In this document: positions 1-7,969 of the stretch, piece after piece
How positions within the stretch are numbered: position 1 is the stretch's first letter
Layout: each line of letters starts with the position of its first letter
Assembly: GCF_008124875.1 (NCBI RefSeq)
Contig: NZ_VNIA01000001.1
Span: 304,943 to 368,942, forward strand
Reading direction: 5' to 3'
Origin: Tenacibaculum adriaticum
Lineage (GTDB): Bacteria > Bacteroidota > Bacteroidia > Flavobacteriales > Flavobacteriaceae
DNA: 64,000 nucleotides
The notes under the pieces: model-generated
What the model saw: only the letters and a program-made list of their open reading frames with translations
Told to the model about the DNA's origin: nothing
Database searches by the model: none
Translations under genes and position numbers: made by a program

Positions 1-894
1 ATATGGCGCTGGAATTGAGTTTGGATGATAATCATACAAACGCGGTACAAAACTGCAAATTACAAATGCATTAGTTTCAAATGTTTGATGTACTGGTGGC
101 GGTTGGTGAATTCTACCAGTAATTGGCTCAAAATCGTGAATAGAAAATGCATACGGAAAATTATACCCGTCATACCCCACAACATCAAAAGGATGCGAAG
201 CATAAACCATTTCTATAATATCTCCTTGTTTTTTTACTTTGATTAAAAAGTCTCCTTTTTCATCATAAGTTTCTATCTCTTCTGGCCTTCTTAGATCACG
301 CTCACAAAATGGAGAATGCTCTAATAATTGACCAAACCAGTTTCTATATCTTTTTGGTGTGTATACTGGTGAATATGATTCAACAATAAAAAGACGATTG
401 TCTTCTGTATCGAAATCTAATTTGTATATAATTCCGCGAGGAATTACTAAATAATCTCCGTATTTAAAATCTAAATTCCCAAGATGTGTTCGTAATTTAC
501 CCGTTCCTTTATGAATGAAAATTACCTCATCTGCATCTGTGTTTTTATAAAAATAATCTTTGGTAGATTGTTTTGGTGCTGATAAAATAATATTACAATC
601 GGAATTTGTTAGAACAACCTTTCTACTCTCTAAGTAATCGTTTTCTGGAAGTACTTGAAATCCTCTAAAACGATACGATTGAATATTGTTTTCTTTCGCA
701 ATTTTTGGTGCAATAGAATATTGCTTGCGAATTTCTTTGACCATAGTGGGTCTATGTTCGTGATATGAGTTGGTAGACATTCCGTCGAAACCAATAGTAC
801 CAAACAATTGTTCGTAATATAAACTACCGTCTTTTTTACGGAATTGTGTGTGTTTTTTAGGTGGTATTTTTCCTAATTTATGATAAAAAGGCAT
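1..894 (-). CDS. hmgA: Homogentisate 1,2-dioxygenase, 3' part cut by window edge
   Basis: Opens the aromatic ring of homogentisate to maleylacetoacetate in tyrosine/phenylalanine breakdown; cytosolic non-heme iron enzyme. Read on the minus strand from ATG at 894, the frame is open to base 1 (298 residues, starting MPFYHKLGKIPPKKHTQF). It contains the family-typical stretches IHQPPPVHQTF and, at the edge, SIPAPY, which in the family directly precedes an iron-ligand His that would lie just outside the window. The Bacteroidota enzyme is about 385 residues, so roughly 90 are missing. It is separated by 166 bases from the ferredoxin gene upstream. A TATATTTG element on the minus strand at 1032-1039 could be its promoter. 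Identification is firm from sequence familiarity. Confidence 0.93.
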   Translation of the reverse strand, partial: MPFYHKLGKIPPKKHTQFRKKDGSLYYEQLFGTIGFDGMSTNSYHEHRPTMVKEIRKQYSIAPKIAKENNIQSYRFRGFQVLPENDYLESRKVVLTNSDCNIILSAPKQSTKDYFYKNTDADEVIFIHKGTGKLRTHLGNLDFKYGDYLVIPRGIIYKLDFDTEDNRLFIVESYSPVYTPKRYRNWFGQLLEHSPFCERDLRRPEEIETYDEKGDFLIKVKKQGDIIEMVYASHPFDVVGYDGYNFPYAFSIHDFEPITGRIHQPPPVHQTFETNAFVICSFVPRLYDYHPNSIPAPY

Positions 895-1060
895 AGTATT
901 TCTATTTGATGATTAAATAATATTAACTTATAAATACATCAAATTATCATTCAGGATTTCTCTTAATAAGAAATTTTAAGTGTGATAATAGGTCTAACCA
1001 AAACATAATAAATGGTTTATATGCTACTATACAAATATACAGAAAAGTACGCGGAGATTT

Positions 1061-1393
1061 TTAACTTTCAGGAGCTAATTCTACTTCCAATCCGTCTAGC
1101 TCAGGAGTTATTGGTATTTGACAACCTAAACGGCTGTTATCTTCCACATAAAAAGCTTCAGCTAACATAGCTTCTTCTTCCTCACCCATTTCTGGTAATT
1201 CATGATCTGACTTTACATAACATTGACACGAAGCGCACATCGCCATACCACCACAAATCCCAATGGTTCCTTCTGGAGCTAACTCGTACGAACGAACTAC
1301 TTCCATTAGGTTCATTGCCATATCGGTGGGAGCTTGTATTTCGTGCAAAACACCTTCTCTATCTGTTATCTTTAGTGTGATATCTGGATTCAT
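1061..1393 (-). CDS. Adrenodoxin-type [2Fe-2S] ferredoxin
   Basis: A 110-residue soluble electron carrier. The cluster ligands follow the adrenodoxin/Isc ferredoxin spacing: Cys47, Cys53, Cys56 and Cys91 (C-x5-C-x2-C...C), with an extra Cys58. An acidic segment (about residues 64-80, EMGEEEEAM) resembles the partner-docking face of vertebrate-type ferredoxins. The start codon abuts the stop codon of the upstream reductase gene with no gap, so the two are co-transcribed and probably form a reductase-ferredoxin pair. The electron acceptor is not shown by the sequence. Fe-S biogenesis or a hydroxylase/oxygenase are possible clients. The neighbouring homogentisate dioxygenase itself needs no reductase. 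Confidence 0.88.
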   Translation of the reverse strand: MNPDITLKITDREGVLHEIQAPTDMAMNLMEVVRSYELAPEGTIGICGGMAMCASCQCYVKSDHELPEMGEEEEAMLAEAFYVEDNSRLGCQIPITPELDGLEVELAPES

Positions 1394-2449
1394 CTAATTT
1401 ATTGACTTTATAACAGCTTTTGGTGCTTCTTTTCGGGTTCCGTCAAAACCATCTACACCACCTACAGTTGTATATTTCATCACATATTTTTTATCTGGGA
1501 AAATACGTTGAAACGCACTTTGACACATTAAAGTGGCTTCATGAAAACCACATAAAATCAATTTCAATTTACCTGGATAGGTGTTTACGTCTCCAATGGC
1601 ATAAATTCCTGGAATATTCGTTTGATAATCAAGAGCATTATTTACTTTAATGGCATTTTTCTCAATTTCTAACCCCCAATCTGCTATGGGACCTAATTTT
1701 GGTGATAATCCGAAAAGAGGAATGAAATGATCTGTTTCTATAATGAACGGCTCTTCGTCTTTTTTATGAACTTCAACACCAGTAACTTTATCCCCTCCAA
1801 CAATTCCTTTAACCTCTGCAGGAGTTATTAATGTTAGTTTTCCTTCGTCTTTTAACTCTTGAACTTTATCCACGGAATCTAAAGCACCACGGAATTCATT
1901 TCTTCTATGAATTAATGTTACAGAAGAAGCAACATCAGTTAAGAAAATTGACCAATCTAAAGCAGAATCTCCGCCACCAGAAATCACAACTTTTTTGTCG
2001 CGATACAACTCTGGATCTCGAATAATATATTCAACTCCTTTATCTTCAAAATCTGCTATATTAGGAATTGGTGGTTTCCGTGGCTCAAAGCTTCCTAATC
2101 CACCCGCAATTGCAACTACTGGTGCGTGGTGTTTTGTTCCTTTATTCGTCGTTACTATAAACGTTCCGTCTTCTTGTTTATCGATAGTATCTGCACGTTC
2201 ACCCAACGTAAATCCTGGTTCAAATTGTTTAATTTGTTCCATTAATTTATCGGTTAAATCTCCTGCTAAAATCTCAGGATATGCTGGAATATCGTAAATC
2301 GGTTTTTTAGGATATATCTCTGAGCATTGACCTCCTTGTTGTGGTAATGCGTCTATTAAATGACAACGTAATTTTAATAAACCTGCTTCAAAAACAGTAA
2401 ACAATCCTGTTGGGCCTGCGCCAATAATGAGTATGTCGGTTTTTATCAT
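1394..2449 (-). CDS. Thioredoxin-reductase-like ferredoxin--NADP(+) reductase
   Basis: A 351-residue flavoprotein of the two-domain thioredoxin-reductase fold. The FAD-binding GAGPTG is at residues 10-15, a second dinucleotide motif GGGDSALDW is at 158-166, and the C-terminal FAD motif is YAIGDV. The redox CxxC of true thioredoxin reductases is absent: the equivalent position in the NADPH domain reads SALDW. That points to the YumC-type ferredoxin-NADP(+) reductase family. Direct abutment with a [2Fe-2S] ferredoxin gene supports the assignment, with electrons passing NADPH to FAD to ferredoxin. The substrate is inferred from family and context. Confidence 0.87.
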   Translation of the reverse strand: MIKTDILIIGAGPTGLFTVFEAGLLKLRCHLIDALPQQGGQCSEIYPKKPIYDIPAYPEILAGDLTDKLMEQIKQFEPGFTLGERADTIDKQEDGTFIVTTNKGTKHHAPVVAIAGGLGSFEPRKPPIPNIADFEDKGVEYIIRDPELYRDKKVVISGGGDSALDWSIFLTDVASSVTLIHRRNEFRGALDSVDKVQELKDEGKLTLITPAEVKGIVGGDKVTGVEVHKKDEEPFIIETDHFIPLFGLSPKLGPIADWGLEIEKNAIKVNNALDYQTNIPGIYAIGDVNTYPGKLKLILCGFHEATLMCQSAFQRIFPDKKYVMKYTTVGGVDGFDGTRKEAPKAVIKSIN

Positions 2450-2759
2450 TTGATAAAATCTATTCTTTTAATTATTTTTTTACTATTCGTTTTTTACACT
2501 TTGAAAAAACAAACCAAAAAAAACACTTTTCCTTTATGATTTTTAAAAATCTATTCTTGGAAAAGTTTTTCAATGCCATGCATTGATTGTTTTATTTTAT
2601 TCTATCTTCTTCACTATTTGCAGATAAAATCTGCGTTAGCGATTGAAGCGTTTGTATGAGCTCTTTTGTCTAAGCAAAAAGCGGCGAATACGGAAAGTGC
2701 AACCCACAGGGTACCCAAAATTAAAGTGTTATAAATTTGTAAAAGCTGACATTTATCAG
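2450..2759. other. 310-base gap without a gene
   Basis: Between the Nfu gene and the ferredoxin reductase gene, both on the minus strand. The part next to the reductase (2450-2610) is AT-rich and presumably carries its promoter, but I see no clear TAnnTTTG match. Bases 2620-2716 read on the plus strand like a folded RNA or dispersed repeat (separate entry). No convincing open frame was found; a 76-codon plus-strand frame from 2643 runs through the structured element and antisense to nfu and is judged spurious. Confidence 0.6.
2617..2720 (+). ncRNA. Putative structured RNA or flavobacterial dispersed repeat
   Basis: Three consecutive foldable segments. A perfect 6-bp hairpin GCAGAT-AAA-ATCTGC is at 2620-2634. 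A U-rich/A-rich imperfect stem lies between GCTCTTTTG (from about 2660) and CAAAAAGCGGC (to about 2694). A short ACCC-ACA-GGGT hairpin is at 2703-2712. The linking bases (GCGTTAGCGATTGAAGCG and AATACGGAAAGTGC) resemble, from memory, a short intergenic element seen many times in flavobacterial genomes. I cannot run a covariance or copy-number search. Strand is assigned by where the remembered element reads forward. It could instead be a REP-like DNA element. Confidence 0.4.
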
Positions 2760-2996
2760 TTACGCTACATTTATAACTTCTTCAATTTCTGGAGCATACT
2801 TTTTTATAGTTGCTTCAACACCGTTTTTAAGTGTCATTTGATTTACAGAACAACCACTACAAGCACCTTCTAATTGCACTTTTACAATATTATCTTCTAT
2901 TGATAAAAGCTTAATATTTCCTCCGTCACTCAATAAAAAAGGACGGATTTCTTCTAAAGCTTTTTCTACGTTGTTTTGTGTTTCTTGAGCTTTCAT
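2760..2996 (-). CDS. NifU C-terminal-domain (Nfu-type) Fe-S scaffold
   Basis: 78 residues, the size of a stand-alone Nfu domain. Cys46 and Cys49 in GACSGCS form the CxxC that holds a bridging [4Fe-4S] cluster between two subunits in this family. The gene starts 6 nt after the stop of the Mrp-type ATPase gene, so the two are an operon for delivering Fe-S clusters to target proteins. There is no A-type or NifU N-terminal domain. The family role is established; the particular clients are unknown. Confidence 0.9.
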   Translation of the reverse strand: MKAQETQNNVEKALEEIRPFLLSDGGNIKLLSIEDNIVKVQLEGACSGCSVNQMTLKNGVEATIKKYAPEIEEVINVA

Positions 2997-3002
2997 TTTA
3001 TT

Positions 3003-4133
3003 TTATTTTGTGCTACATCCACTCATTGTTGTAATGCGAACAACTTCTGTTGGTGGTAAATTAGCGTTACGTTTTAGTAGTTGAGAAACCATTTCTTTGG
3101 TAATATCCTCAAACGCTTTTTCTAAAGGAGTTCCTTTTTGTAAAGCTACTGGATGACCAACATCTCCTGCTTCTCTAATACTTTGCACTAATGGAATTTC
3201 TCCTAAGAATGCAGTATCAATATCTTCAGCTAAATTCTTCGCGCCATTTTGACCAAATATATAATATTTATTATCTGGTAATTCTGCCGGTGTAAAGTAA
3301 GCCATATTCTCTACAATTCCTAAAACAGGAACATTTATACTTTCTTGTTGAAACATTGCCACTCCTTTTTTAGCATCTGCCAAAGCAATGTTTTGTGGAG
3401 TACTAACAACAACTGCACCATTTATCGGCACCGCTTGCACTATTGATAAATGTACATCTCCCGTTCCTGGAGGCAAATCAATTAATAAGAAGTCTAACTC
3501 ACCCCAATCTGCATCAAAAATTAATTGATTTAATGCTTTTGAAGCCATCGGTCCACGCCAAATTACCGCTTGATCTGGATTGGTAAAAAACCCTAGGGAT
3601 AATAATTTTACTCCGTAATTTTCAACTGGTTTCATTTTAGACCTACCTTCAACTTTTACAGATAAAGGTCTTTCCTTTTCAACATCAAACATTAAATGTT
3701 GAGATGGCCCATATACATCCGCATCTAAAACCCCAACTTTGAATCCCATTTTTGCTAATGAAATTGCTGTATTAGACGTAATAGTAGATTTACCAACTCC
3801 TCCTTTACCAGATGCAATTGCAATAATGTTTTTAATATTCGGAATTTCCTTACCTCTAATTTGATTTGGATTTTCTTTAGTAGGAACTTCTACTTTCACA
3901 TTCACTTTTACATCAATCTTTTGATCAACATGCTCGTGAATAGCTTTCATAATTTCTACCTCAACCTTTTTCTTCGCTTGTAAAGAAGGGTTGCCAATAA
4001 CCACATCTACAATTACTTCGTTGCCAAATGCTACAACGTTTTTTATGTTTTCGTTTTCTACTAAACTTTTACCTTCTCCTGGTGCAGTTATCGTTTCTAA
4101 CGCTTTGTATATATCTTGTTTTGTGAAACTCAT
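3003..4133 (-). CDS. Mrp/ApbC-type P-loop ATPase, Fe-S carrier
   Basis: 376 residues. An N-terminal DUF59/MIP18 domain (about 1-90) is followed by a ParA/Mrp ATPase domain with the deviant Walker A GKGGVGKST at 109-117. Proteins of this family bind and transfer Fe-S clusters. The usual C-terminal CxxC cluster site is not present: the matching segment reads NMAYFTPAELPDNKYY, and the only cysteine seen is in the last residues (MSGCSTK). I believe other Bacteroidota Mrp proteins share this but cannot check. It is followed 6 nt later by an Nfu-type scaffold gene, which could supply the missing ligands. A minus-strand TATCTTTG element at 4165-4172 is a likely promoter. Confidence 0.9.
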   Translation of the reverse strand: MSFTKQDIYKALETITAPGEGKSLVENENIKNVVAFGNEVIVDVVIGNPSLQAKKKVEVEIMKAIHEHVDQKIDVKVNVKVEVPTKENPNQIRGKEIPNIKNIIAIASGKGGVGKSTITSNTAISLAKMGFKVGVLDADVYGPSQHLMFDVEKERPLSVKVEGRSKMKPVENYGVKLLSLGFFTNPDQAVIWRGPMASKALNQLIFDADWGELDFLLIDLPPGTGDVHLSIVQAVPINGAVVVSTPQNIALADAKKGVAMFQQESINVPVLGIVENMAYFTPAELPDNKYYIFGQNGAKNLAEDIDTAFLGEIPLVQSIREAGDVGHPVALQKGTPLEKAFEDITKEMVSQLLKRNANLPPTEVVRITTMSGCSTK

Positions 4134-4164
4134 GTAAGTTCTTACTTATATTTAATCTAAATTG

Positions 4165-4172
4165 CAAAGATA
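4165..4172 (-). promoter_or_regulatory. Promoter -7 element of the mrp-nfu operon
   Basis: Minus-strand TATCTTTG matches the Bacteroidota -7 consensus TAnnTTTG and lies 31 nt upstream of the mrp start codon. No clear TTTG -33 partner is visible. Confidence 0.5.
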
Positions 4173-4283
4173 CATTTTAGCCCTCAGATAATAAAAGGTT
4201 TGAATTGTGTTTATTTATAAAATGATAAAGGTTTGTTATGTTTGTTTTATCTTGTAGTCTCTTTACCTTATATTTTTCTTGAA

Positions 4284-5183
4284 ATGGATTTAATTAATCA
4301 AATAAACACTTATACATACCCTATAGTTATCCCTCTTTTCATAGTACTTATTTTAATTGAAATATATCTTGGCTGGAAAGATCGTGAGCAAAATCACGAA
4401 GTAAAAGACACAATAACAAGCATAGCTACAGGATTGGTGTATTTTATCATATCGCTACTCACTAAATCTATCAAATTGTTATTGTTTCTCTACATCTACA
4501 ATAATTTTAGATTATTCTCTATTGATTATTCCCTATGGACTTCTTGGGTTGTTCTTTTCTTTTTAGATGATTTCACTTTTTATTGGGGGCATCGTTTTGC
4601 GCATTCTGTTTCATTATATTGGGCAAGCCACGTGGTACATCATTCTTCTGAGCGATTTAATTTTTCAACTGCATTAAGAAAAACATGGACGTATGATGTA
4701 ACTGGTCATTTTTTGTTTTGGATTTGGTTAGCAATTATTGGTTTTCATCCATTACATATTTTTGCAGTGAAAACCTTAAATTTTATTTACCAATATTGGA
4801 TTCATACTGAAAAAATTAGAAAACTACCAAAACCTATTGAATTCATTTTCAACACACCCTCGCATCACAGAGTGCATCATGGGTCGGATTTAAAATACTT
4901 AGATAAAAATCATGCTGGTGTGCTCATTATTTGGGATCGGCTGTTCGGAACTTTTCAATCTGAAGAAGAAACTCCGAATTACGGATTAACTTCAAACATT
5001 AAATCTTTCAATCTTTTTAATGTAGAATTTCACGAATGGAAAAATTTATTTTCTCGAATTATAAAAAGTGGAAACTTTACTAACGGATTAAAATATTTAT
5101 TTATGCCTCCAGGCTGGAGTCACGATAAAATTTCGTTAACCACAAAAGAGTTACGTGAAAAAATGAAGAAGGAAAGTATTTAG
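4284..5183 (+). CDS. Sterol desaturase / fatty acid hydroxylase family membrane protein
   Basis: 299 residues from the ATG at 4284. The frame extends upstream to a TTG at 4233, which would add 17 hydrophobic residues, but I prefer the ATG. It is an integral membrane di-iron oxygenase family with four or more hydrophobic segments. The histidine boxes are visible: H103xxxH107 (HRFAH), H116xxH119H120 (HVVHH) and H194H195xxH198H199 (HHRVHH). The substrate cannot be told from sequence; members hydroxylate or desaturate sterols, fatty acids, sphingolipids or carotenoids. The gene is divergent from mrp and its last 4 bases overlap the convergent alkyltransferase-like gene. Confidence 0.87.
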   Translation: MDLINQINTYTYPIVIPLFIVLILIEIYLGWKDREQNHEVKDTITSIATGLVYFIISLLTKSIKLLLFLYIYNNFRLFSIDYSLWTSWVVLFFLDDFTFYWGHRFAHSVSLYWASHVVHHSSERFNFSTALRKTWTYDVTGHFLFWIWLAIIGFHPLHIFAVKTLNFIYQYWIHTEKIRKLPKPIEFIFNTPSHHRVHHGSDLKYLDKNHAGVLIIWDRLFGTFQSEEETPNYGLTSNIKSFNLFNVEFHEWKNLFSRIIKSGNFTNGLKYLFMPPGWSHDKISLTTKELREKMKKESI

Positions 5184-5509
5184 AGTAACTCTTTACTCGG
5201 GTCCCAAAACACCTTTTCAAAATCTTGAATTTGATTCTCGACAACCACAATTCCTTCGCTTTCTAACAATTGCTGCATAAGGTTTGTTCCGTCAAAATGA
5301 TGCTTCCCTGTTAGTAAGCCTTTTCGGTTTACCACGCGATGTGCTGGCACATCCTTTCCTGAAGAATTATTCATGGCCCAACCTACCATTCTTGCAGATC
5401 GTGCTGCTCCTAAATAAGTTGCTATCGCCCCATAGCTAGTTACTCTTCCGTAAGGAATTAACTTTGCAACTTCATGAGCTTTTTCAAAAAAATTCGGATT
5501 AGAATCCAT
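5180..5509 (-). CDS. Alkyltransferase-like (ATL) protein, MGMT family without the cysteine
   Basis: 109 residues matching the DNA-binding half of O6-alkylguanine-DNA methyltransferase (helix-turn-helix segment around IPYGRVTSYGAIA). The acceptor motif PCHR is replaced by P55-A56-H57-R58, so it cannot accept an alkyl group. Proteins of this kind bind O6-alkylguanine and flag it for nucleotide excision repair. It is the last gene of a minus-strand run (small membrane protein, trmB, lysE-type, atl) and sits 9 nt after the lysE-type gene. Reading by family is firm; in vivo repair role is inferred. Confidence 0.88.
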   Translation of the reverse strand: MDSNPNFFEKAHEVAKLIPYGRVTSYGAIATYLGAARSARMVGWAMNNSSGKDVPAHRVVNRKGLLTGKHHFDGTNLMQQLLESEGIVVVENQIQDFEKVFWDPSKELL

Positions 5510-5518
5510 TGTATAAAA

Positions 5519-6127
5519 CTACAATAATTTAATCAATGATACTATAGCCACCAATCCCGTAAGACTCGCTAAAACCAAATTTAAATATTTAGAAATTTTT
5601 GCAATTCTGCTTTTCATTTTTGAAGCTAAAATCACATAAGAACCAAAAATTAAATGAAATCCTAAGAGAACTCCAAAAACTAAAAGTGTAAAATCACTAA
5701 TCTCCTTAAAAAAACCATTTTTTGAGGCGTAAAGTAAAAAAACACCATAAAAAAAAGGAATTGCAAACATATTTGCTGAAGCTAAAATTAAACCATATAA
5801 AAATGGTTTTTTAACATCGCTCTTTTGTGAAGTTTGTTTTTGTTCTTGATAAGATTTTCTAAAGAAATAAAATGAAAGCAAAAGAAAAATAGCTATGGAG
5901 AACTTTTGAATCATCGATAGTATTCCTGAAGACTCACTACTAATTCTCACCAAATAAATAGCTACTAAAGATTGTAAAACAGTTACCAGACTAACCGCTA
6001 AAACAAATTTAAATGCATGATTTTTATTATAATCTACACTTATTTTACTTGCTGTAATATTTAACATTCCTGGGGCTGCAAAACCAAAAAAAGAAGACAA
6101 AACCCCTAAACTTACTGCAGCTAACAT
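5519..6127 (-). CDS. LysE-family-like membrane protein
   Basis: 202 residues, about six hydrophobic segments, with an N-terminal half resembling LysE/RhtB amino-acid exporters (AAPGMLNITASK near the start, where LysE members carry a GPG or PGP turn). It begins 3 nt after the trmB stop and shares its transcript. The substrate is unknown. A second LysE-type protein lies at 61202-61888, so this is one of at least two paralogues. Assignment to the superfamily is moderately certain. Confidence 0.72.
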   Translation of the reverse strand: MLAAVSLGVLSSFFGFAAPGMLNITASKISVDYNKNHAFKFVLAVSLVTVLQSLVAIYLVRISSESSGILSMIQKFSIAIFLLLSFYFFRKSYQEQKQTSQKSDVKKPFLYGLILASANMFAIPFFYGVFLLYASKNGFFKEISDFTLLVFGVLLGFHLIFGSYVILASKMKSRIAKISKYLNLVLASLTGLVAIVSLIKLL

Positions 6128-6130
6128 GTT

Positions 6131-6802
6131 TTAATATTTTATTCTGAATTTAATAAACGTAATTGGTTTTCCTTGCTCTAAATATTGCTTTTCATAAAAC
6201 GTTTGTGTACTTACCACCTCTTCTGGTGAATAATAATCTTTATACACATCGTGATTAGCATGTAAAATCTCATGTCCTTCACCATGTAGTAACCCTAGCG
6301 TATAACCATGCATAAATTCGCTATCGGTTTTAAGATTAACGACTCCGTCTTCTTTTAAAATAGTATGATACTTTTTTAAAAATTCAGAATTAGTCATTCT
6401 ATGCTTTGTACGTTTGTATTTTATTTGAGGGTCTGGAAAGGTAATCCAAATTTCATCTACTTCGTTTTTAGCAAAAATAAAATCTACCAACTCTATTTGT
6501 GTACGAATAAAAGCAACATTGGTCATTTTGTTCTCTAACGCAGTTTTTGCACCACGCCAAAAACGCGCTCCTTTTATATCAATACCAATAAAATTTTTAT
6601 CAGGATTTTTTTCTGCTAAAGCAACCGTATATTCACCTTTACCACATCCTAATTCTAAAACAATAGGATTGTCGTTTTTAAAAAAGGTATTCCATTTTCC
6701 TTTTAATGAAAAATTGTTAACAACCTCTTCTCTCGTAGGCTGAATTACGTTTGCGAACGTTTCGTTTTCTTTAAAACGTTTGAGTTTGTTTTTACTCCCC
6801 AA
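6131..6802 (-). CDS. trmB: tRNA (guanine-N7-)-methyltransferase
   Basis: Adds the methyl group of N7-methylguanosine at position 46 of tRNA using S-adenosylmethionine. 223 residues. SAM-binding motif LELGCGKGEYTV is at 49-60, followed by the family's IGIDIKGARFWRG and, later, ITFPDPQIKYKRTKHR, which contains the conserved PDP and basic stretch. The C-terminal TxxE-type segment is also present. It lies between a small membrane protein gene (12 nt upstream) and a LysE-type gene (3 nt downstream). Confidence 0.95.
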   Translation of the reverse strand: MGSKNKLKRFKENETFANVIQPTREEVVNNFSLKGKWNTFFKNDNPIVLELGCGKGEYTVALAEKNPDKNFIGIDIKGARFWRGAKTALENKMTNVAFIRTQIELVDFIFAKNEVDEIWITFPDPQIKYKRTKHRMTNSEFLKKYHTILKEDGVVNLKTDSEFMHGYTLGLLHGEGHEILHANHDVYKDYYSPEEVVSTQTFYEKQYLEQGKPITFIKFRIKY

Positions 6803-6814
6803 TGTAGTATAGAA

Positions 6815-7024
6815 TTAAGCTCTATCTTCTGTTCCTTCTTTTAAGAAACGATAAGATTCATTCATCCAGTAAGCTAACAATACTAAAAGAACTACTAAAA
6901 ACAACCAGTTAATTGTATTGGTAGTCCACCAATTCTTAACCGTTAGTCTTAACCAATCGAAAGGCAAGAATAAAACCTTATCAAATAAATCTCCTATTAA
7001 TCTAAAAATATTTAATGCTAACAT
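6815..7024 (-). CDS. Small membrane protein (DUF6341-like)
   Basis: 69 residues with one strong membrane segment (about 38-56, TINWLFLVVLLVLLAYW), an amphipathic Trp-rich stretch before it and a charged tail. I recall it as a small protein conserved in flavobacteria near trmB and upp and sometimes mislabelled as a uracil phosphoribosyltransferase; the real upp is at 7970-8623. The function is unknown. It opens the trmB-lysE-atl operon and has a good promoter element (TATTTTTG, minus strand, 7047-7054) just upstream. Confidence 0.78.
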   Translation of the reverse strand: MLALNIFRLIGDLFDKVLFLPFDWLRLTVKNWWTTNTINWLFLVVLLVLLAYWMNESYRFLKEGTEDRA

Positions 7025-7046
7025 AACTTGATTATCTTTACGCTTG

Positions 7047-7054
7047 CAAAAATA
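7047..7054 (-). promoter_or_regulatory. Promoter -7 element of the small protein-trmB operon
   Basis: Minus-strand TATTTTTG, a perfect TAnnTTTG, 22 nt before the start codon at 7024. It lies in the 42-nt gap shared with the divergent membrane protein gene. Confidence 0.55.
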
Positions 7055-7066
7055 TAAAAAGAAACG

Positions 7067-7969
7067 ATGTTAACCAACTTTTTCAGCAAATCAAAACCTA
7101 TTACTGTTTTACTGATTATAGCTTTGTTTTTATGCTATTATTTTATGGCTTTTTTAAGTGGAAAAATAGCCTCTATTAATCTTTGGGTTTTACCCTTATT
7201 TTTATTAATGTTTAGTATTGCTGGGTTTATAAATTCTAAGAATGCTCTTACATTCGACAATTCTTATGCCTTTTTATTTTTGGTGTTTTTTATAGGCATG
7301 TTTCCAGAAACTCTTAAAATAAATTCTACCTTCTACTCTAATCTCACATTGTTACTGTTTTTACGAAAAGTATATAGTATACAATCTTCAAAAAACTTAT
7401 TTAAAAAATTATTTGATGGTGGTTTATGGTTAGGAATTACCTTTTTAATCGAACCTTTTTCAATACAATTTGGTATACTTTTATATATATCAATATACTT
7501 ACACCAGCGTTTTACTTATCAAACAATTTTAATTCCTTTAATAGGCTTTTTCGCTCCTACTTTTTTATATTTTACCTACTGTTTGTGGTATGATAAACTG
7601 CAAGATTTCGAGCTCCTTTTTGATTGGTTTACGCATTATGATTTAAGTTTATACAATCAATTTAGTTATCTATTACCCATTTACTTTGTCTGTGTTTTTA
7701 TTATGCTTTCCGTATTTTTTAAAACACCTAAAGCATTGGCTATTAAAAACTCTTTTAGAAAAAATTGGATTTTACTTTTATTGAATTTTGCAATTGCTTT
7801 TTTATTACTAATACTAGTTAAAGACAGAAACGGTAGCGAGATTTTGTATTTGTTTTTTCCTTCAGCATTAATAATAGCCAACGGACTTGAGCTTTTTGAA
7901 AGAAAATGGTTTATTGATGTTGTTCCTTTTTCGTTTATCGTTTGTGCTTTTATTGTTAATTTTGTGTAA
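7067..7969 (+). CDS. Polytopic membrane protein (DUF6427-like), function unknown
   Basis: 300 residues with about ten hydrophobic segments and very few charged residues inside them. It resembles a Flavobacteriia-specific membrane protein family that I recall as DUF6427, usually next to upp. There are no recognisable catalytic motifs. The gene is divergent from the small-protein/trmB operon, and its stop codon abuts the end of upp, which runs the other way. An antisense frame at 7681-7986 is a shadow. Function is not proposed. Confidence 0.8.
   Translation: MLTNFFSKSKPITVLLIIALFLCYYFMAFLSGKIASINLWVLPLFLLMFSIAGFINSKNALTFDNSYAFLFLVFFIGMFPETLKINSTFYSNLTLLLFLRKVYSIQSSKNLFKKLFDGGLWLGITFLIEPFSIQFGILLYISIYLHQRFTYQTILIPLIGFFAPTFLYFTYCLWYDKLQDFELLFDWFTHYDLSLYNQFSYLLPIYFVCVFIMLSVFFKTPKALAIKNSFRKNWILLLLNFAIAFLLLILVKDRNGSEILYLFFPSALIIANGLELFERKWFIDVVPFSFIVCAFIVNFV

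Noticed and set aside
25..246. 73-codon plus-strand frame
   Set aside because: Antisense to the homogentisate dioxygenase frame, which has strong family motifs; composition is that of a shadow.
1420..2297. Three plus-strand frames opposite the ferredoxin reductase
   Set aside because: They lie entirely antisense to a gene with clear FAD/NADP motifs and have no recognisable content.
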